The notes beneath the pieces were generated by a model that was not told the DNA's origin, did no database searches, and was given only the letters and a program-made list of their open reading frames with translations. DNA of 64,000 nucleotides, taken from Opisthorchis felineus (lineage: Eukaryota; Platyhelminthes; Trematoda; Opisthorchiida; Opisthorchiidae). The position numbers were made by a program, and so were the translations under genes. The DNA lies in contig SJOL01007024.1 in the NCBI GenBank assembly GCA_004794785.1, positions 590,458 through 654,457 on the forward strand. Reading direction: 5' to 3'. Each line of letters starts with the position of its first letter. The first letter of the stretch is position 1. Below, piece after piece: positions 12,611 through 24,639 of this stretch.

Positions 12611-13013
12611 CTCATTGTAGAAGCTCATATAAGCACCTGCCTTTTGGAGAAAAGTGAATGAATTTCGTTGCTGTGTAAGATTTTTTTCACTTGTTTCTTT
12701 GAAGGGAGGCGCGCTATTTCATTTTCCATATTTGCAGAAAAGATACTACTGATGAAGGGTTGAAGATCATCAAACACGATGTCAACCTTGCTTTTTTGCA
12801 TTTACGCTTCATCTGGTGAACGAAATCTGTCAGTTTGTCTCCATATTCGCTGTTGTTCACTTGAAACCTTACGTCTCTGTTGGTTTGATGGACAAATCTA
12901 ACAAAACATAGGCGACGAAAGTTCAAAGCAGTACAGCAAGGCTTGACAGAGAAACTGCCTTTTGCTACACAAAAAACAGTGTCTGGCTGTGGCTTTTTAG
13001 TATTGATTCGGAC
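12611..13013 (-). pseudogene. coding-like block broken by one frameshift
   Basis: On the minus strand one frame is open from just after a TGA near 13015 to about 12714. It passes through a peptide containing FVHQTNRDVRF and EYGDKLTDFVHQMKRKCKK. At a run of six A (about 12792-12797) a second frame takes over, containing VDIVFDDLQPFISSIFSANM and running to a TGA near 12624. Both halves look protein-like and meet at the A-run, so either one base is missing, or there is an intron, or the ribosome slips. Good acceptors (TGTTTTTTGTGTAG and CTATGTTTTGTTAG) occur inside. Further coding-like fragments lie just upstream at 13.5-13.85 kb with stops between them. A decayed transposon or pseudogene is the simplest reading; a multi-exon gene is possible. 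Family not recognised. Confidence 0.35.
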
Positions 13014-13499
13014 ACTGGGTCAACATTATTGGTCGGGAGGTTGCATGTTACCATGATTAGGAAGGCTTTTTGTTAGTAAACACAGTGAACCGCACTTGAT
13101 AGAAAACCAAAGTCCCAAGATGGGCTGAAGAGTGCTGAGCAACTTTGTGGGTAGTGTTTGTTCAAGGAACTCATGGCAAATTATTTATACTCTCAAAGGT
13201 AGTGTGTACATATGTATCATTACAGACAGTCAGATTATCCAATGGTCTTTCACACAGGGAGGGATACAATTTGAACTAGAATAAAGGTTTGCATCCGAAG
13301 CACTACCATCAATGTGTATTGTCCAAGGTCAGGCTGTTCCCTTCAGGAGAAGTGTTCACAATCAGTCGATTTTCTGCGTCATCAGGTTATTGTGCTCAAC
13401 TAGTCTATCCAGAGGCTTTGCTTCTGATAGATCCTTTTCATACTCGAAACCTTTTTCGATGTAGTTGCCTCAAATTAGTTAAAAAAAACCGGGGTTCTC

Positions 13500-13860
13500 C
13501 TGGTGAGACGAGAAGGCGCCGATGGTCTGCCAGAGCTCCTTGTTTCGATCAAGTGTAACGTGGCATCACTTGCTCAATCGTCTTTCCTCCATTCTTTGAC
13601 GTATCTTCCACGTCTTCCTTTCCTAAACGGAGCTTATTAGCTTTCTGATAATGGTGAACGAAGATTCTAAGAGAGCACACACGGCATACTGTCGGCTCAT
13701 TTTACGCAAATGGAACAGAAACAAGCTTTGTAATCGATTTATTTCAAGCAAACATTTCAGCAAGAACGGGTCAAGAAAAGCATCATTCTCTCTTGCTTGC
13801 CCCCTTTGTTTTCTCTTGCAATTTGTTTCAGCTAGGTATATCACATTAGTAACCAGTGCT
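13500..13860 (-). pseudogene. fragmented coding-like sequence upstream of the 12.6-13.0 kb block
   Basis: Three short protein-like stretches in different frames lie on the minus strand. They are ETNCKRKQRGQARENDAF... at about 13.65-13.83 kb, KEDVEDTSKNGGKTIEQVMP at about 13.57-13.63 kb, and DRNKELWQTIGAFSSHQENP at about 13.49-13.55 kb. Stops or frame changes separate them. Together with the next block this suggests one degraded coding element of about 1.2 kb. The plus strand also has an open frame here, which weakens the call. Confidence 0.25.
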
Positions 13861-13869
13861 CATGAAACT

Positions 13870-15390
13870 GTTTTCCGTTAGAACCACCAAGTTATTCCGA
13901 ATGAAATACGCTACTTGTAAACAAACCATATTAGACTGCCTGTAGTCGAAGTCAGTATTGCCACATCTCCTTGGGAAATCAGGATTTGAACCTGGGCACT
14001 AGAAGCGGACAAATAAACCGAAAAAGTGCCTGACAACTTTACGCACATTTTAAGCATGCATGATTTATTTGCTGAGATGGTTGAGCTGTCAAAGTGACAA
14101 ACAAGTTATGACCAGGTCTTACCATGCAAAAAACGCTAGCTTTGTGACAGCAAGTTCAACAGCATGGAGTTTTCGTTGAAATGATCTTGTTAGAGTTTCA
14201 GAATCCCAACCAGGTATCCATAAGCCACTATAACATCGACTGAACTTACGCCTTGGCGGCACGTGTACAACTGTGACTGATGTGTTTTCCGTTCCATAAT
14301 TAGATTTCTGTTTCTCAAGCAAATAGATCAATAATGCTCCTTATAGTTCTGCCAAGTTCATTATCAAATCGTAGATCTTTCGTATCTACTACCGGGAACC
14401 GTTTTCCCGAGAAAATCTGCATCTGGGTGTCTCTTACATTCAAAATATAGAAGAGGTTTTCTTCCGGATGCCTCTTTGATACCCTGATTACCGATAAAAT
14501 GGAAGTTCTTTACACTATGTGTTGTTTACAAATGGCCGCTACGAGTCAAACTAAGTCCGTATTACTGAAGCTCGTTTCTCTCAGTCAATGGCAAAAGCCG
14601 AAGTGAAGTACCATCTTTTCCAGTTGTCAGACTCATCTCATCCATCTATATCAGGTAGCCATCAATTCAACCGTCACGTGCACTGTAGTGGCCACAATTC
14701 GACTGGCCCGGCTTTGCACGCCAGTTATTCTGGGCCCACTACGTTTTTATCGTTATGCCGGTCACAGTAACGCAGCTGCGTGCGTAGACTTGCGGTTCGA
14801 GCAACCTTGGATTGACTGACGGCTACGCAGATGCATCGGCCGAGTAATCCGATGATGTCGTATTCCACGTCATTTTTGAATGGAGATTGCATTAGTATAA
14901 CCTCTTTCAGGAAAATGATATTTGACATTGAGATAGAAACATGGTTGGACAGGTTTCAAGCCTGCCTTAAGATAAGTTGATGTGTGCAGGAAGTCTCCAA
15001 ACTATCTCCCTAGTCCACTTTCGATGTAGATGACGCAAGGGAACCAGTAAAACTAAACTCGTGCTTCCCATTCTGCATAGCTCAGTGTTGAGCATCATTC
15101 CAGTTACTCGGCATTTGAAAAATCCAGCGAGTTGCTGGTCTCGCTTCTCTCTGGTGTACTGACCATCTTAGGATCAAAGAGCTCAAATAAGCGAGGGAAA
15201 TCAATTAGGGCTGGTGAATTTGAAGAGGCTGAAAATTTAAGAAATTCCTGGAGAAGGTTTGCCCCACAACATTGTTTAATTCAGCTATTATTTGCCAGAA
15301 GAAAATTTAAACAGATGACTCTGACGCCCTCGTGTCGGCACTAAGACTCAGTTTCACCTCCACGATCTTTCTCTGTATTCGACCACTGTC
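13870..15390. other. no clear gene
   Basis: Two weak exon-like pieces: plus 14588-14660 (MAKAEVKYHLFQLSDSSH) and minus about 14235-14300. Otherwise unassigned. Confidence 0.35.
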
Positions 15391-15394
15391 GTTT

Positions 15395-15600
15395 GAACGG
15401 TCCTGCACTTGTCCTTATGAGGCTCTCCTGGTTAGTCCAAATCAGCGTGAAGAAACACTGGACTCCAGTTCTGTTGTTCGACCTCACTAGCAGTGCATAT
15501 CCCTGGCCATGCTGTGATCTGAACTCCCGGAATTGGCACGCTAGGCAGGCAAAATTGATACCCCTGAGTTAAGACGTCTGAGCAGGCTTAGGTGTCTGCA
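15395..15600 (-). repeat. family C fragment, degenerate
   Basis: The reverse complement contains ...GCACTG, CTAGTGA, ...ACTGGAGTC and CAGTGT, matching the family C ribozyme arms with a mutated CTGATGA box. Flanking sequence also resembles family C. Confidence 0.45.
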
Positions 15601-17085
15601 AAGTCCCGGAAATCAAACTATCCAAGCTACAATTTCTTAACTTTTCAAACCGAACTATCTGATTCAGTGATATTCGTTCATAGACAGATTCTCCTTGAGC
15701 TGAGGGAACAAAGTTAGTATCAGTGTAGTGTGACAATCAATCCTGAGTGTTGATTGGACAAGCCGACTAATGTGAAAACGACGCTAGAGCCCAACCAGGG
15801 CCCAGGACACCGTCACAGCCGATGAGTAGGCCACATGCACAAAATCTCAAGGCGTGAGTCACCTCTGTCCGCTATCTGGGACATTCCTACAACCAATTAC
15901 AGTGTGAGCACTGTGCGGATCGAGAACCAGACAGCTGATTCATAGGCCCTAACCATACATCCTTTCTAGCTGGCTATTGGTTCAAGCATGAACTCACGTC
16001 GAGTTTGACAACCACGCCTGACTGGGCGATCTCGAGAACTGGCCGAATGACAGAAAATGACGCATTTTTATATGCTAGTAATTGCTACTGGAAACAAACG
16101 GATCGCTGAATTTGAGTGAACGGAATGATGTAGCTAAAAACGTCTTCTCCGTAAAACCCGGGTTGCTTAGCCTTTTTTAGCAAATGAGTGTACTTCGATT
16201 AGTTTTCGAAATGGAACAAAAAAGCTGTGAGAGTAAGCTTCAGACAACAGACACTTGAAAGACCAAATTGCTTTCCACTGTTAATCAGACAACAGCTCCT
16301 GGTCAAATATCAGACAAAGGTGCCCAAATTTATTACTATTTTACGAACACCAAATCGCCTCAAGGTTACAGACAGTCCAATTATGTGCTTTCCCAACCCT
16401 GACAAATGTGAAGTAGACACTTTGGATGGCCAAGTGGCTGGTCACCGTGGTGAAAATGGCCTGTGGCCGTGTGAAAAGTTATCCTAGATATCGTAGCAAT
16501 TGTGACCATGCAACGCTTTAAAGAAGCAAACGGAAGCAGGATTAGTTCAAGAGTTCCTTGTTGATCGATCGTAATACATGGTACCTGTGATAGATGCGCA
16601 CGCCACCGTTGTCAGACTTTTGAAAACACGCCAGAAATGTGCGGATAGATTATACTGCAATAAAGTCGGCGTGATTAGCTCTCATCTCAAAAAATGGCTG
16701 CGTGAAACATGCCAAACTTCTGATTCTTTTTCCCACGGTCTGTAATACCCCTTGGTTTTTGAACAAGTTTTTGTGTAGGTAAATTTTGTTCCGTACAAAA
16801 ATACCATGGATGTTGCACACCCGTCGTTGAACCTGCGAGTAGGACTCCCAATAACTACCCTGTAAACGTTTTTTTGTTCCGAAAAATTATAGTACTCCCA
16901 TTGTTTTTCCCCAATTCCGCTGCTGAAGTGTATTCCTTTTAAATTCAAGCAAAAGTTCATATCTTTCTTCAAACTACAGGTCAAAACTGAAGAAAGAACT
17001 TTTTTTATAAGCGGTGCTTGTATTGGAAGCCACACACAGATTTGGGATTTCGTGGTATAGCTAATTTGCTGAAGCGAGACTCTTC
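15600..17085. other. no clear gene
   Basis: Minus frame 16682-17035 (117 codons) lacks splice or start support and could be chance or a dead element. Confidence 0.35.
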
Positions 17086-17089
17086 TCCT

Positions 17090-17300
17090 CTTTCGTTATG
17101 GCTCAGTGGTTAAGACGCGAACTTACTGACCGGAATGTCTGTGGTTCGAACCCGACCACTGTACCTCAACGTATCCTGTCTAGACTTGGGCAACCTAGTA
17201 GCATCTCAGCCCTCGTGCTTTCTTCGTGTCCCATGGTAGCTGGGCACCGAAAGAGTGCTACAGCTGGGTCAGTGTACATATCGGGCTTCGGTTAGGCAGT
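17090..17300 (+). repeat. family D tRNA-derived SINE
   Basis: TGGCTCAGTGGTTAAGACGC (box A) and GGTTCGAACCC (box B) are spaced as in a tRNA. The shared tail (CTTGGGCAACCTAG, CACCGAAAGAGTGCTACAGC) follows. Confidence 0.7.
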
Positions 17301-18275
17301 ATTCCTCAGACTAACCAATATTGTGTACGGGAATAGCGCATGAACTGCCAAACACGCAGAGCTTCCAAAGACGATTAGTTCGACGCTTTCCACAAATTCA
17401 CACTTGCTTGTCACAGAAACACCGGGGACACTCTGTCGCACAGCAAGAGATCCTGTGGAGAACGCGCAGGCTGCTAGAATGCATTTTAATCTGAAGAGTA
17501 GGCTTCTCCTTGACCAGTGAGGATGTTGCCCAAAGACTTGAGCACCACAAACCTAGGTTTCAATCTGAATGGTTACTGTTCTTTGGATATGTTTTTTCCG
17601 GAAAAACGACAACCTGAATTTTCCTGTTTTTTAATAATCCTGTGGTACATTACGAGGACACCACTGCACGGAACGCTGAGCAGATATGGATGAAAAAGGC
17701 CGCTGAAAAATTGTAACACTTCGTGAGTGAAAATTTCGTCGGCAAACGCAGAACATGTTGCACGGTGTCTTGGTGGTTACTAGCGGAACACCATTAGCGC
17801 ACAACCAAGAGGTTGTCCATTTGGACTGACTGCAATTCTACTCTTCAATCCCTTACGCTTCATCAAATTCGCTACGGCGTCATGGTCTAGCGACTGCGTT
17901 TTAAATGCGCTGATGTTCAAAATGCCCACCAAAAACATTGTGTGTCGTTCAAACGCAGTCGTCACCAATCAGTAGAGCAAGTCCGCTCAAAATCACATTT
18001 TCGGCATTTCGGTGTATTGAAAAACTGAAGGAAGAATGTAAAGTCCCACTGTGTTGCTTCGTGGGAATTATTTTGTCAGAAATATGACGGAGAAAATTGA
18101 ACCTGTCTTTTAAAACTAATCATGCAGATGGTTGTATTGAATAAACGAGGAAGTTTGTGCAGTTCTATCAATGAACCCTTTGGAAGCAAACCAGCTGTTT
18201 CATCCCCAGTGGGCCACGAGTGACTGGTCAGAAGTCTGATTAACTCGTGAAGATAAACAATGATCGACGTAATAT
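17300..18275. other. nothing recognised
   Basis: AT-rich intergenic or intronic sequence. Confidence 0.4.
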
Positions 18276-18279
18276 ATTA

Positions 18280-18345
18280 TTCATAAACGAGAGATTCAGC
18301 TGGGTTCCAGGTGAGTCTCCCGTCAAAACCAAATCGATGTGCAAA
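18280..18345 (+). repeat. family A foldback arm, isolated
   Basis: GAGATTCAGCTGGGTTCCAG and GTGAGTCTCCCGTCAAAACC match the arms at 29.28 and 34.18 kb. Confidence 0.4.
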
Positions 18346-18779
18346 CAGTGTGTAAGCAGTGATCAGTTGACCTCATGCGAGACAACATTTGTACAAAGCA
18401 CTTTGCGGAAATAAAGATGAACAGCGTTCTTTCCAGTGCGTATGCTTTCTACGGGAGTCTTCGCCTATTTTGAACGATGACTGAGCAATTTTCGTCGATC
18501 TCTCTGAGTTTGACATGATTGAAATTCGATTCGGCATTCCCGGTTTCACATAATCTAAGACGAGGACTGAATGATATGATTAGTTAGAACAGTCTTTGAA
18601 AGACAAATCATGATTCGTAATGTTTCCGACCAATTTCGACCCCGTACGGAAGGTTGTAATGTGTCCATATCGATTCGTGCAAATTCCTTAACACCATGCA
18701 CTTTTCTGGTGTAGAATTTTGTACTGCTTCAAATCACTCGTTCAGTTTTTTTAGTTGTTATTTTCATGAAAGAAACTTC

Positions 18780-19075
18780 TCATAAAGTTTTTTGGAAGTT
18801 CTTAGATAGCACACAACTGGTTTCACCCTTCCGTTTCGGTTTCATCAGGTAGGCGTAGTCCCCTAGTTTACGTCAACCTTATGTTCTACTTGAACCCAAA
18901 TTGGACTGATTTCGAGAAATACGCTCATTAGCAAATCAATTTGGTTTTCACAGGAGACTCAACTAAATATCTCGTTTATGATATTCTTCAACTGAATGTG
19001 CTGCACAAAGGCCGCCTCGTGTTTCAGTTGGTACGATATTCCAGATATCGCAGTATATTTTCATGAAGGAAAATA
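18780..19075 (-). repeat. family A copy with hammerhead core
   Basis: The reverse complement keeps CTGATGA (18848-18842) and GAAA (18824-18821). The stem II arms are ACC/GGT, stem I is GCCTAC against GTGTGC with one mismatch, and the site reads AGTT. The 5' half continues into the shared ACACTCATTTGC...GTGCTGCAC segment. Confidence 0.6.
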
Positions 19076-19494
19076 CTCATAGGGTTGTTGGAGATTCTCT
19101 GACAGCCTTAGTGGGGTTCATCAGGTTGGCGCAGTCCCAGAGTTCTCGCCCATCTTACAACTGTGTCTAGGAGTGAGCGGCACTAACCACGGTAGCTACC
19201 TGGACTGCTTCTACAAAGCATTCGTACACCTGCTCGCTGTTTGCTCAACACACTGGGCTTAGTGGCAATATGTATTCAATAGCTCAGTTGGCAACGCTGA
19301 TTTTGTGCACGTAGTCACCTGTCAACCAAAACATACGATCCGAATTTTCGTACGAACACGTTACATCAACAAGACTACTTCCATTAGCAACACACCAACA
19401 ATCCACATTCATACCAACCTCGTCTAAATGGTTCTTCTTCTGTCCTGGCACTGACTGAGGAATGAGATGTAGCATTAACGTTTTCACAGTTTAT

Positions 19495-19600
19495 CAGCCC
19501 CTTGACGGTTGCTCATTATCGTCTTCGAACTATCCTCTGGGTGTGAAATTCTGAGATCCGTCGCCTATCGTTTTTTATCCCAACTTAACCAAACTTCCCT
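19495..19600 (+). repeat. about 100-bp interspersed repeat, copy 1
   Basis: ATTATCGTCTTCGAACTATC ... GATCCGTCGCCTATCGTTTT ... TATCCCAACTTAACCAAACT is found inverted at 31765-31875 with few changes. Confidence 0.55.
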
Positions 19601-20340
19601 TTTTACAAGCTCGCGGGACGCACCCGAATTATCATGTGTGAACAGGCGAAGGCCTTCAGGCTTACCCGACACCACGAACATCGCCTGAGTAACCGTCCTG
19701 GATTTCCAGACTGCACACCATCTGCTGTGTATTGGGTAACAGAATTTCAAAGTGAGGCAGTCGCCAAGCCTGCGCTTGCCTGTTTTTGGCAGGACAATGC
19801 AAGTCTGACTGAATATCTGCGGGTCACTTAAATGTGGTTAACCACCATCTCGGCTCCAACCAAATCGAGGCCACTTGACTGTGCTGTGTTTGGCGAACTC
19901 GTACTCTGATCCAACTAGTTCATCTTCACGAAATACGCTGAAAATCTCTTCTCATGGGACTAACAGAACAACTCAGGTGGTCTTCATAACTTCGTCCCTG
20001 AGTTTTATTCAGCGTAATACATAATTTTGGATAGGAAAACAAACGCATCCTGCCATTCAGTGTGTGGTCTGCATAGCAAGTAGAAAAAGGTTTCATACGT
20101 GCTTTCAAAATACCTGCCTATTTTTTATGGAATTTTTCGTTGCGATTGGCAGCTTGGCTGGAAACGAAGCATTGTCCATCAGGGAGGGTGATGACATAAA
20201 ACGAAGTGGAGCTGTGCACGACTCACGACCGAAAGTCATTAGCTAGGTTTGTTCACAATGAGTAGACAGTATTATTGTGTACTTAATCGAAGATATTTTT
20301 TGAACCAGTTCTACTCAGTAGTAGACGCAAAACCCCACAA

Positions 20341-20740
20341 CAGAAACCAAAAAGTTGCCCAGTGGGTTTCAAGCGTCTGTGACGCTAGCTGACTGGGAAG
20401 TCCTGACTGGTAGGTTAATCGATCGTCACAACCAGGACAGTTACTGGGTCGTTGTTCGGTCAGTCGGCCACACCAATCACATCGCTCAAGCGTGAACACG
20501 TTCGCCTGTTCAGACGTGAAAATTCAGATGCATCCAACGTTTGCTGGTGGAGTAGTGGTAGCACGCTCGCCTCATATGTCACATATCTGGGGTTCGAACC
20601 CAGACACGGGCAAGGACATGTACTTCTGACGAGCTCTAATGACAGCGAAACTCGAGTCCAGTGCTTCCCCCGTTTGGTGTGGACTCACCAGAATAATTAC
20701 ACCAGAACAGGACGACGACCGTTCAAACGAGTGGTGTGAA
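20341..20740 (+). repeat. family C: tRNA-headed SINE with hammerhead ribozyme
   Basis: Box A-like (GGTGGAGTAGTGGTAGC) and box B (GGGGTTCGAACCC) motifs at about 20546-20601 mark a pol III promoter. About 20 nt downstream lies the best-preserved hammerhead in the window (listed separately). Sequence outside the ribozyme matches the right part of the copy at 31281-31680 along most of its length. The layout parallels the schistosome Sm-alpha SINE-like repeats (established knowledge). Confidence 0.75.
20620..20664 (+). ncRNA. hammerhead ribozyme, family C, near-complete
   Basis: Stem I is GTACTT (20620-20625) against CAGTGC (20659-20664), five of six positions paired (one G-T). The core CTGACGA is at 20626-20632. 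Stem II is GCT...AGC inside 20633-20646 and GAAA is at 20647-20650. Stem III is the perfect palindrome ACTCGAGT (20650-20657), and predicted cleavage follows C20658. All invariant core bases (CUGANGA, GAAA, UH at the site) are present. The only flaw seen is the T-C mismatch next to the core in stem I. Activity is inferred from the fold, not shown. Confidence 0.7.
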
Positions 20741-21466
20741 TATGAACAGATTCGAAATTGTTTGCAGTGAATACAAGGACGGTCCTATTGATGTTTTCGA
20801 TTTAGCTTTGAAACGATAAGAAAGGAAGTCACTCGTGAAGGTTACCTAGGAGTTAAGGAATGAGCGAACGAATGGGAAAAGCGGGTTTAACAATAGTATC
20901 ACGTTACACTACAAAGCGGACGTCCCAAGGTAATCGGTGACCTTTGGCCGAACCAAAATTGATATGAGTTCCCCATTATCTTGTAGATGGGTTTTTCGCC
21001 CGTATTCACAGAATGTACTGTTTGTTCTGTGAGATTCTTCGTGATATTTCGTCAGTAACCTCATCTGTTTAAAAATTTGTTAGATGAACAGAAACAGTCA
21101 CGTGACTTGATGGATTATGTGGACCCGTTCATTCTGCATTGCAAAGCTTCATCACCTTCTCTTACGCACCTTATTTGATCAATTTTTAGGGTCCTGGATT
21201 GTCCTGGGTCCTGGATTTGTCAAGGTTCAGTACGGTTTTTCTGCTTAACTCACTGCGCGAAAAGTTCCAATCCCTGTTAAAAAATGTCGGCCAGTTGTGT
21301 CCATTCCACAAATTTAACTCCAAGCTTTGGTTTGTCCCGTGAGGACGTGAACACAGAAAAAAATACCCTAAATGAATGCCGTAACTGTGGTCAGTGCAGT
21401 CTGTTTAGAACATACAACAAAAAGGCCTGAGCCGTAAAGCGGGGGGCACGCGCGTAGCTGACTCAC

Positions 21467-21569
21467 CTTTCAGGGCGAATAGTGCCATCCAGACGAACGA
21501 GACAAAACTCCGGAAAAACCATGGCAACTTCTAATCTTGGTTTGATTCCGTAAGTGAAGTCAATCGGGG
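21467..21569 (-). CDS. probable internal exon, 33 codons
   Basis: The acceptor GGAATTTTCAG and strong donor GAAAG|GTGAGTCAGC enclose 103 nt on the minus strand, with one open frame split 2 nt / 33 codons / 2 nt. The peptide starts PIDFTYGIKPRLEVAMVF and ends LVRLDGTIRPE, a typical globular-protein composition. The same stretch read on the plus strand also has an acceptor (CACCTTTCAG) and a GTAAGTGAAG donor round an open frame, so the strand is not completely certain. Family not recognised. Confidence 0.4.
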
Positions 21570-21984
21570 CTGAAAATTCCGAAAGTAATATACAGCTGTT
21601 TCATCGTTATTGAAAATTATCAGCTGTGCGCTTCTCACAAAACTTCAAGGGGTTTGAAAGCCGCGACCGTCTAATTATTAGTTGAAGTTTGGTCAGCGGT
21701 GTGATTCAATCGACCCATGTCCGTTCCTCTAGGCTCATTTTGAGAAACCAAACATATCTTTCCTTTTTTTCAGACCACGCTCTTGAATTTGGCGATCCAG
21801 TAGAACACATATTTATCACTAGAGAAGCGAGACATCAAACGGTTTTAAATTCCACCGGGGACCAACGGGTTTTCACAAGTACAAGGACTCTTATACAGCA
21901 ATTAAACATGGTGACGTCAACTGGGAACACTGCGAACAAAGCGCAGCTTCGCGTAAGCCTAAATCCACAGTAGAATGAAAATTT

Positions 21985-22140
21985 CCGTGGATCCCATAAG
22001 GTCAGAAGTATTTATTATTTTGTGGGAGAATTACTCGTTTTCCGAACTGTCTTAAAGCTTGGTTTGAAGGCATTCATAGTAGACCAGGTGAAGACTGATA
22101 ATGAAACTGATGCGGTTGTTTTGTTATTTCAAGGTTAGTG
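21985..22140 (+). repeat. interspersed repeat shared with 7.95 kb
   Basis: Diverged counterpart of 7950-8155 (GGATCCCATAAGGTCAGAAG, CATAGTAGACCAGGTGAAG, CTGATAATGAAACTGATGCGG). Confidence 0.4.
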
Positions 22141-22144
22141 ATGA

Positions 22145-24275
22145 CGCTACCGGACATCCCCTGAAATGCGTAAAGCCATTCGAATCCCAGTGCGTGTCGA
22201 CAACCACAAGAAGTTCCCACAAGTGAGGTGGGCTCCCGTTAGTTTTGAATGACCTATGGCCATCTGAGATGTTTGTCTTATGATACCGTGGTGCTGGTTA
22301 TGTGTTACCTGGGTTATTATGCGGTGTCCTGTGGCAAAACTCAAAGAGTTGTTTGAATTTGGATTTTCTGTGTACCTTAATCTGATCTCCCTTAATATGA
22401 GTTCCTCTTAGACCTGGAAAGCATTCCAGATTAATTTTAACTGTGCCCTTTCTCACCTACAAATCAGCTTGGTTCCGTATGAGAGATTTTATCAGACCAG
22501 TTTCTCTAGGGTACAGAATGACGGGAATGGTTAAAACTGTAAAAAAATTGAAAGATGAGCAGGTTTAGTTAGCATCGATTTTTAAAAAAATCATCAGCCC
22601 TGGTAGTAGGAGATTTTCCCAACTTTTTAATGCTGTCCATTGTCAATCCCCGGGTTAGAGTGATTGATAGCATCGCCTTGATTTAGAGGTCCTCATCGTC
22701 AAGGTTTTTGGTCAAATTTTTGGTTAACACATCCAGTAAACCTCTACCGAAGTTTTTAAAAAGGATAATTATCCACGTACCCTGAGTTGAATTATCATTT
22801 TATCAAATTTTATTGTGGCCAATGTGAGGATGAAAGCAATCGATTGTTCCATGAACTGTGGGTTGAAGTTTCCAGGAACATGCAGCCACAGTTTTTCCCC
22901 CGGCTACCCTTCAGAATTAAGTCTTCGTTTGATCCGAAACCATGCGATGGACGTTTATAAATAGGCGCGATAAGTGTGAACTGCTCAATGTTGCGTAAGC
23001 AAATTACAGATGGTCCTTACAAAGACACATGCCTTGTGCCCAAGTGTTAGCCCAAGTCTGATCAACTTTGAGGTGCAGCGGGCATGCATTTCAGCCAGCC
23101 TTAATTTATTGAGTACACATGAACCTATCACAGGGACACTTGTTTTTCTGTCGGTTGTCTGATTTGTGCGAAGTACAGATTGATTCAGTTTGATTCAGTT
23201 TATGGACTCCATCATACCGAGAGTGGTGATGCGTCTCAACTCATGAATTTGTTTTTTTTCTGTGATAGGCTTTTGCATGACGAAAGGAGAATTAGTCAGT
23301 CTTGGAAATTTGCTGTCAATTTGCTAGTAGCCCGATTCTTAGCGAGTGTCCGAGCCACACCAGATGAACCAATCAACGATTAGGGTTCTCACGTTCTAAC
23401 CAATCGCCTGCGAGTCTTGTGGACCAAAATCAGGGAGTCAGATAGAGGACACTGGTGTTTGGGAAGTAAAGCAGGACGGCAAATTTCTGCTAACACAACG
23501 CTACTTACAAGGTTGCTGAAGACCACTCGTTGTTAGATACCAAGTGAAACGTTCGGATGTCTTGAAAATCGTTCGAACCGGCACACACAGCTGCGCATTC
23601 AGTTAAGAGAGATCACCTTAGACGAGCTATTCAACTGATATTCGCTTAAGTCGCCCGTGAGCACCATCCTACTTTGCGAACGAATGTATGGCTTCAATTA
23701 GATCAGAAAATTACTCACAGCACATGCGAACGGGAATCACTCTCAGAAGAGCATCTTCATGGCAGTGTCACTGGGAATTTCCCCCAAATAGGGACCGTTC
23801 CGTTCAAAAGGAAATCTGCCCATATTCATTTGTTTTTTTTCTTTTCAGCTGCTGAATCCATTGTTTGTCCTCCTCCCTGAAATCTGTTTGTCAAAATTTG
23901 AATTTAAAAAAATCTGATTTGCATATCAATAGATTTTTGGGTGAATTCTTGCCCAACCGTCTTGATGGAAAGCGATGCGTGAACGATTGCTAGATACGGA
24001 ACGTTCGATACGAACTCACGGTAGCTGAGATGGGCGCATGTGTGAACTGTGCACTTGGCTAAACCAAGAACAATGAGGTGGAAACCAATCCAGGTAGTAA
24101 AGGTTTCGGACACTTAGATATATAGGGTGTCGAGGAGGTAAACATTAACTTTAAATTTACACTTCAACACTGTTCCAGTGGGTAAATAATAAAAGAGTGA
24201 ATATAGTGATGCTGATGATGTTGGTCATGACTACTGCGATGATGAAGATGACGACGAGGGTGACGATGATGATGA
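22145..24275. other. no clear gene
   Basis: A poly-T plus acceptor at about 23.85 kb opens only a short frame. A minus-strand stretch near 24.02-24.06 kb has both splice sites but is 40 nt long. Confidence 0.35.
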
Positions 24276-24290
24276 TGGCGATGATGGTAG
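24225..24290 (+). repeat. imperfect GAT/GAC repeat
   Basis: ACTGCGATGATGAAGATGAC and following GATGATGATGATGGCGATGA; interrupted triplets. Confidence 0.7.
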
Positions 24291-24395
24291 TTGATCAAGT
24301 GGCTGGTGATCTGTTCGGTGTAACTGACTTGCAGACGTTTCGGCACCACTCGAGGAGACATCATCAATACACTGCTGGGCTCGTGACGTACTTTC
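24280..24395 (-). repeat. family E arm fragment
   Basis: The reverse complement reads TTGATGATGTCTCCTCGAGT ... GTGCCGAAACGTCTGCAAG, matching the arms of the element at 47.8-48.3 kb. Confidence 0.45.
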
Positions 24396-24639
24396 TCATG
24401 TTACGATTTTTGCAATAAAGGAAGGAAAAACCTGGATTTGTTAGAGTCTGGGTTATTTTAGCATACTAACCCATCAGTTTATAGCCGTCCGTCAAAACGG
24501 AGTGCAGACGGGTCATAAGTTTTCGGTTGCTTTCACAGTAATGGTGGACACACGTGACCCGCATTAGTCTTTGCTAAGTACGTTCACAAGTTCGACCCCC
24601 TACCAACACCAGTGTGAGACGGAATTCCGCACCGATATC

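Noticed and set aside
17098..17170. tRNA gene
   Set aside because: Boxes A and B fit, but the sequence continues into a tail shared by several copies and no clean cloverleaf forms; classed as SINE.
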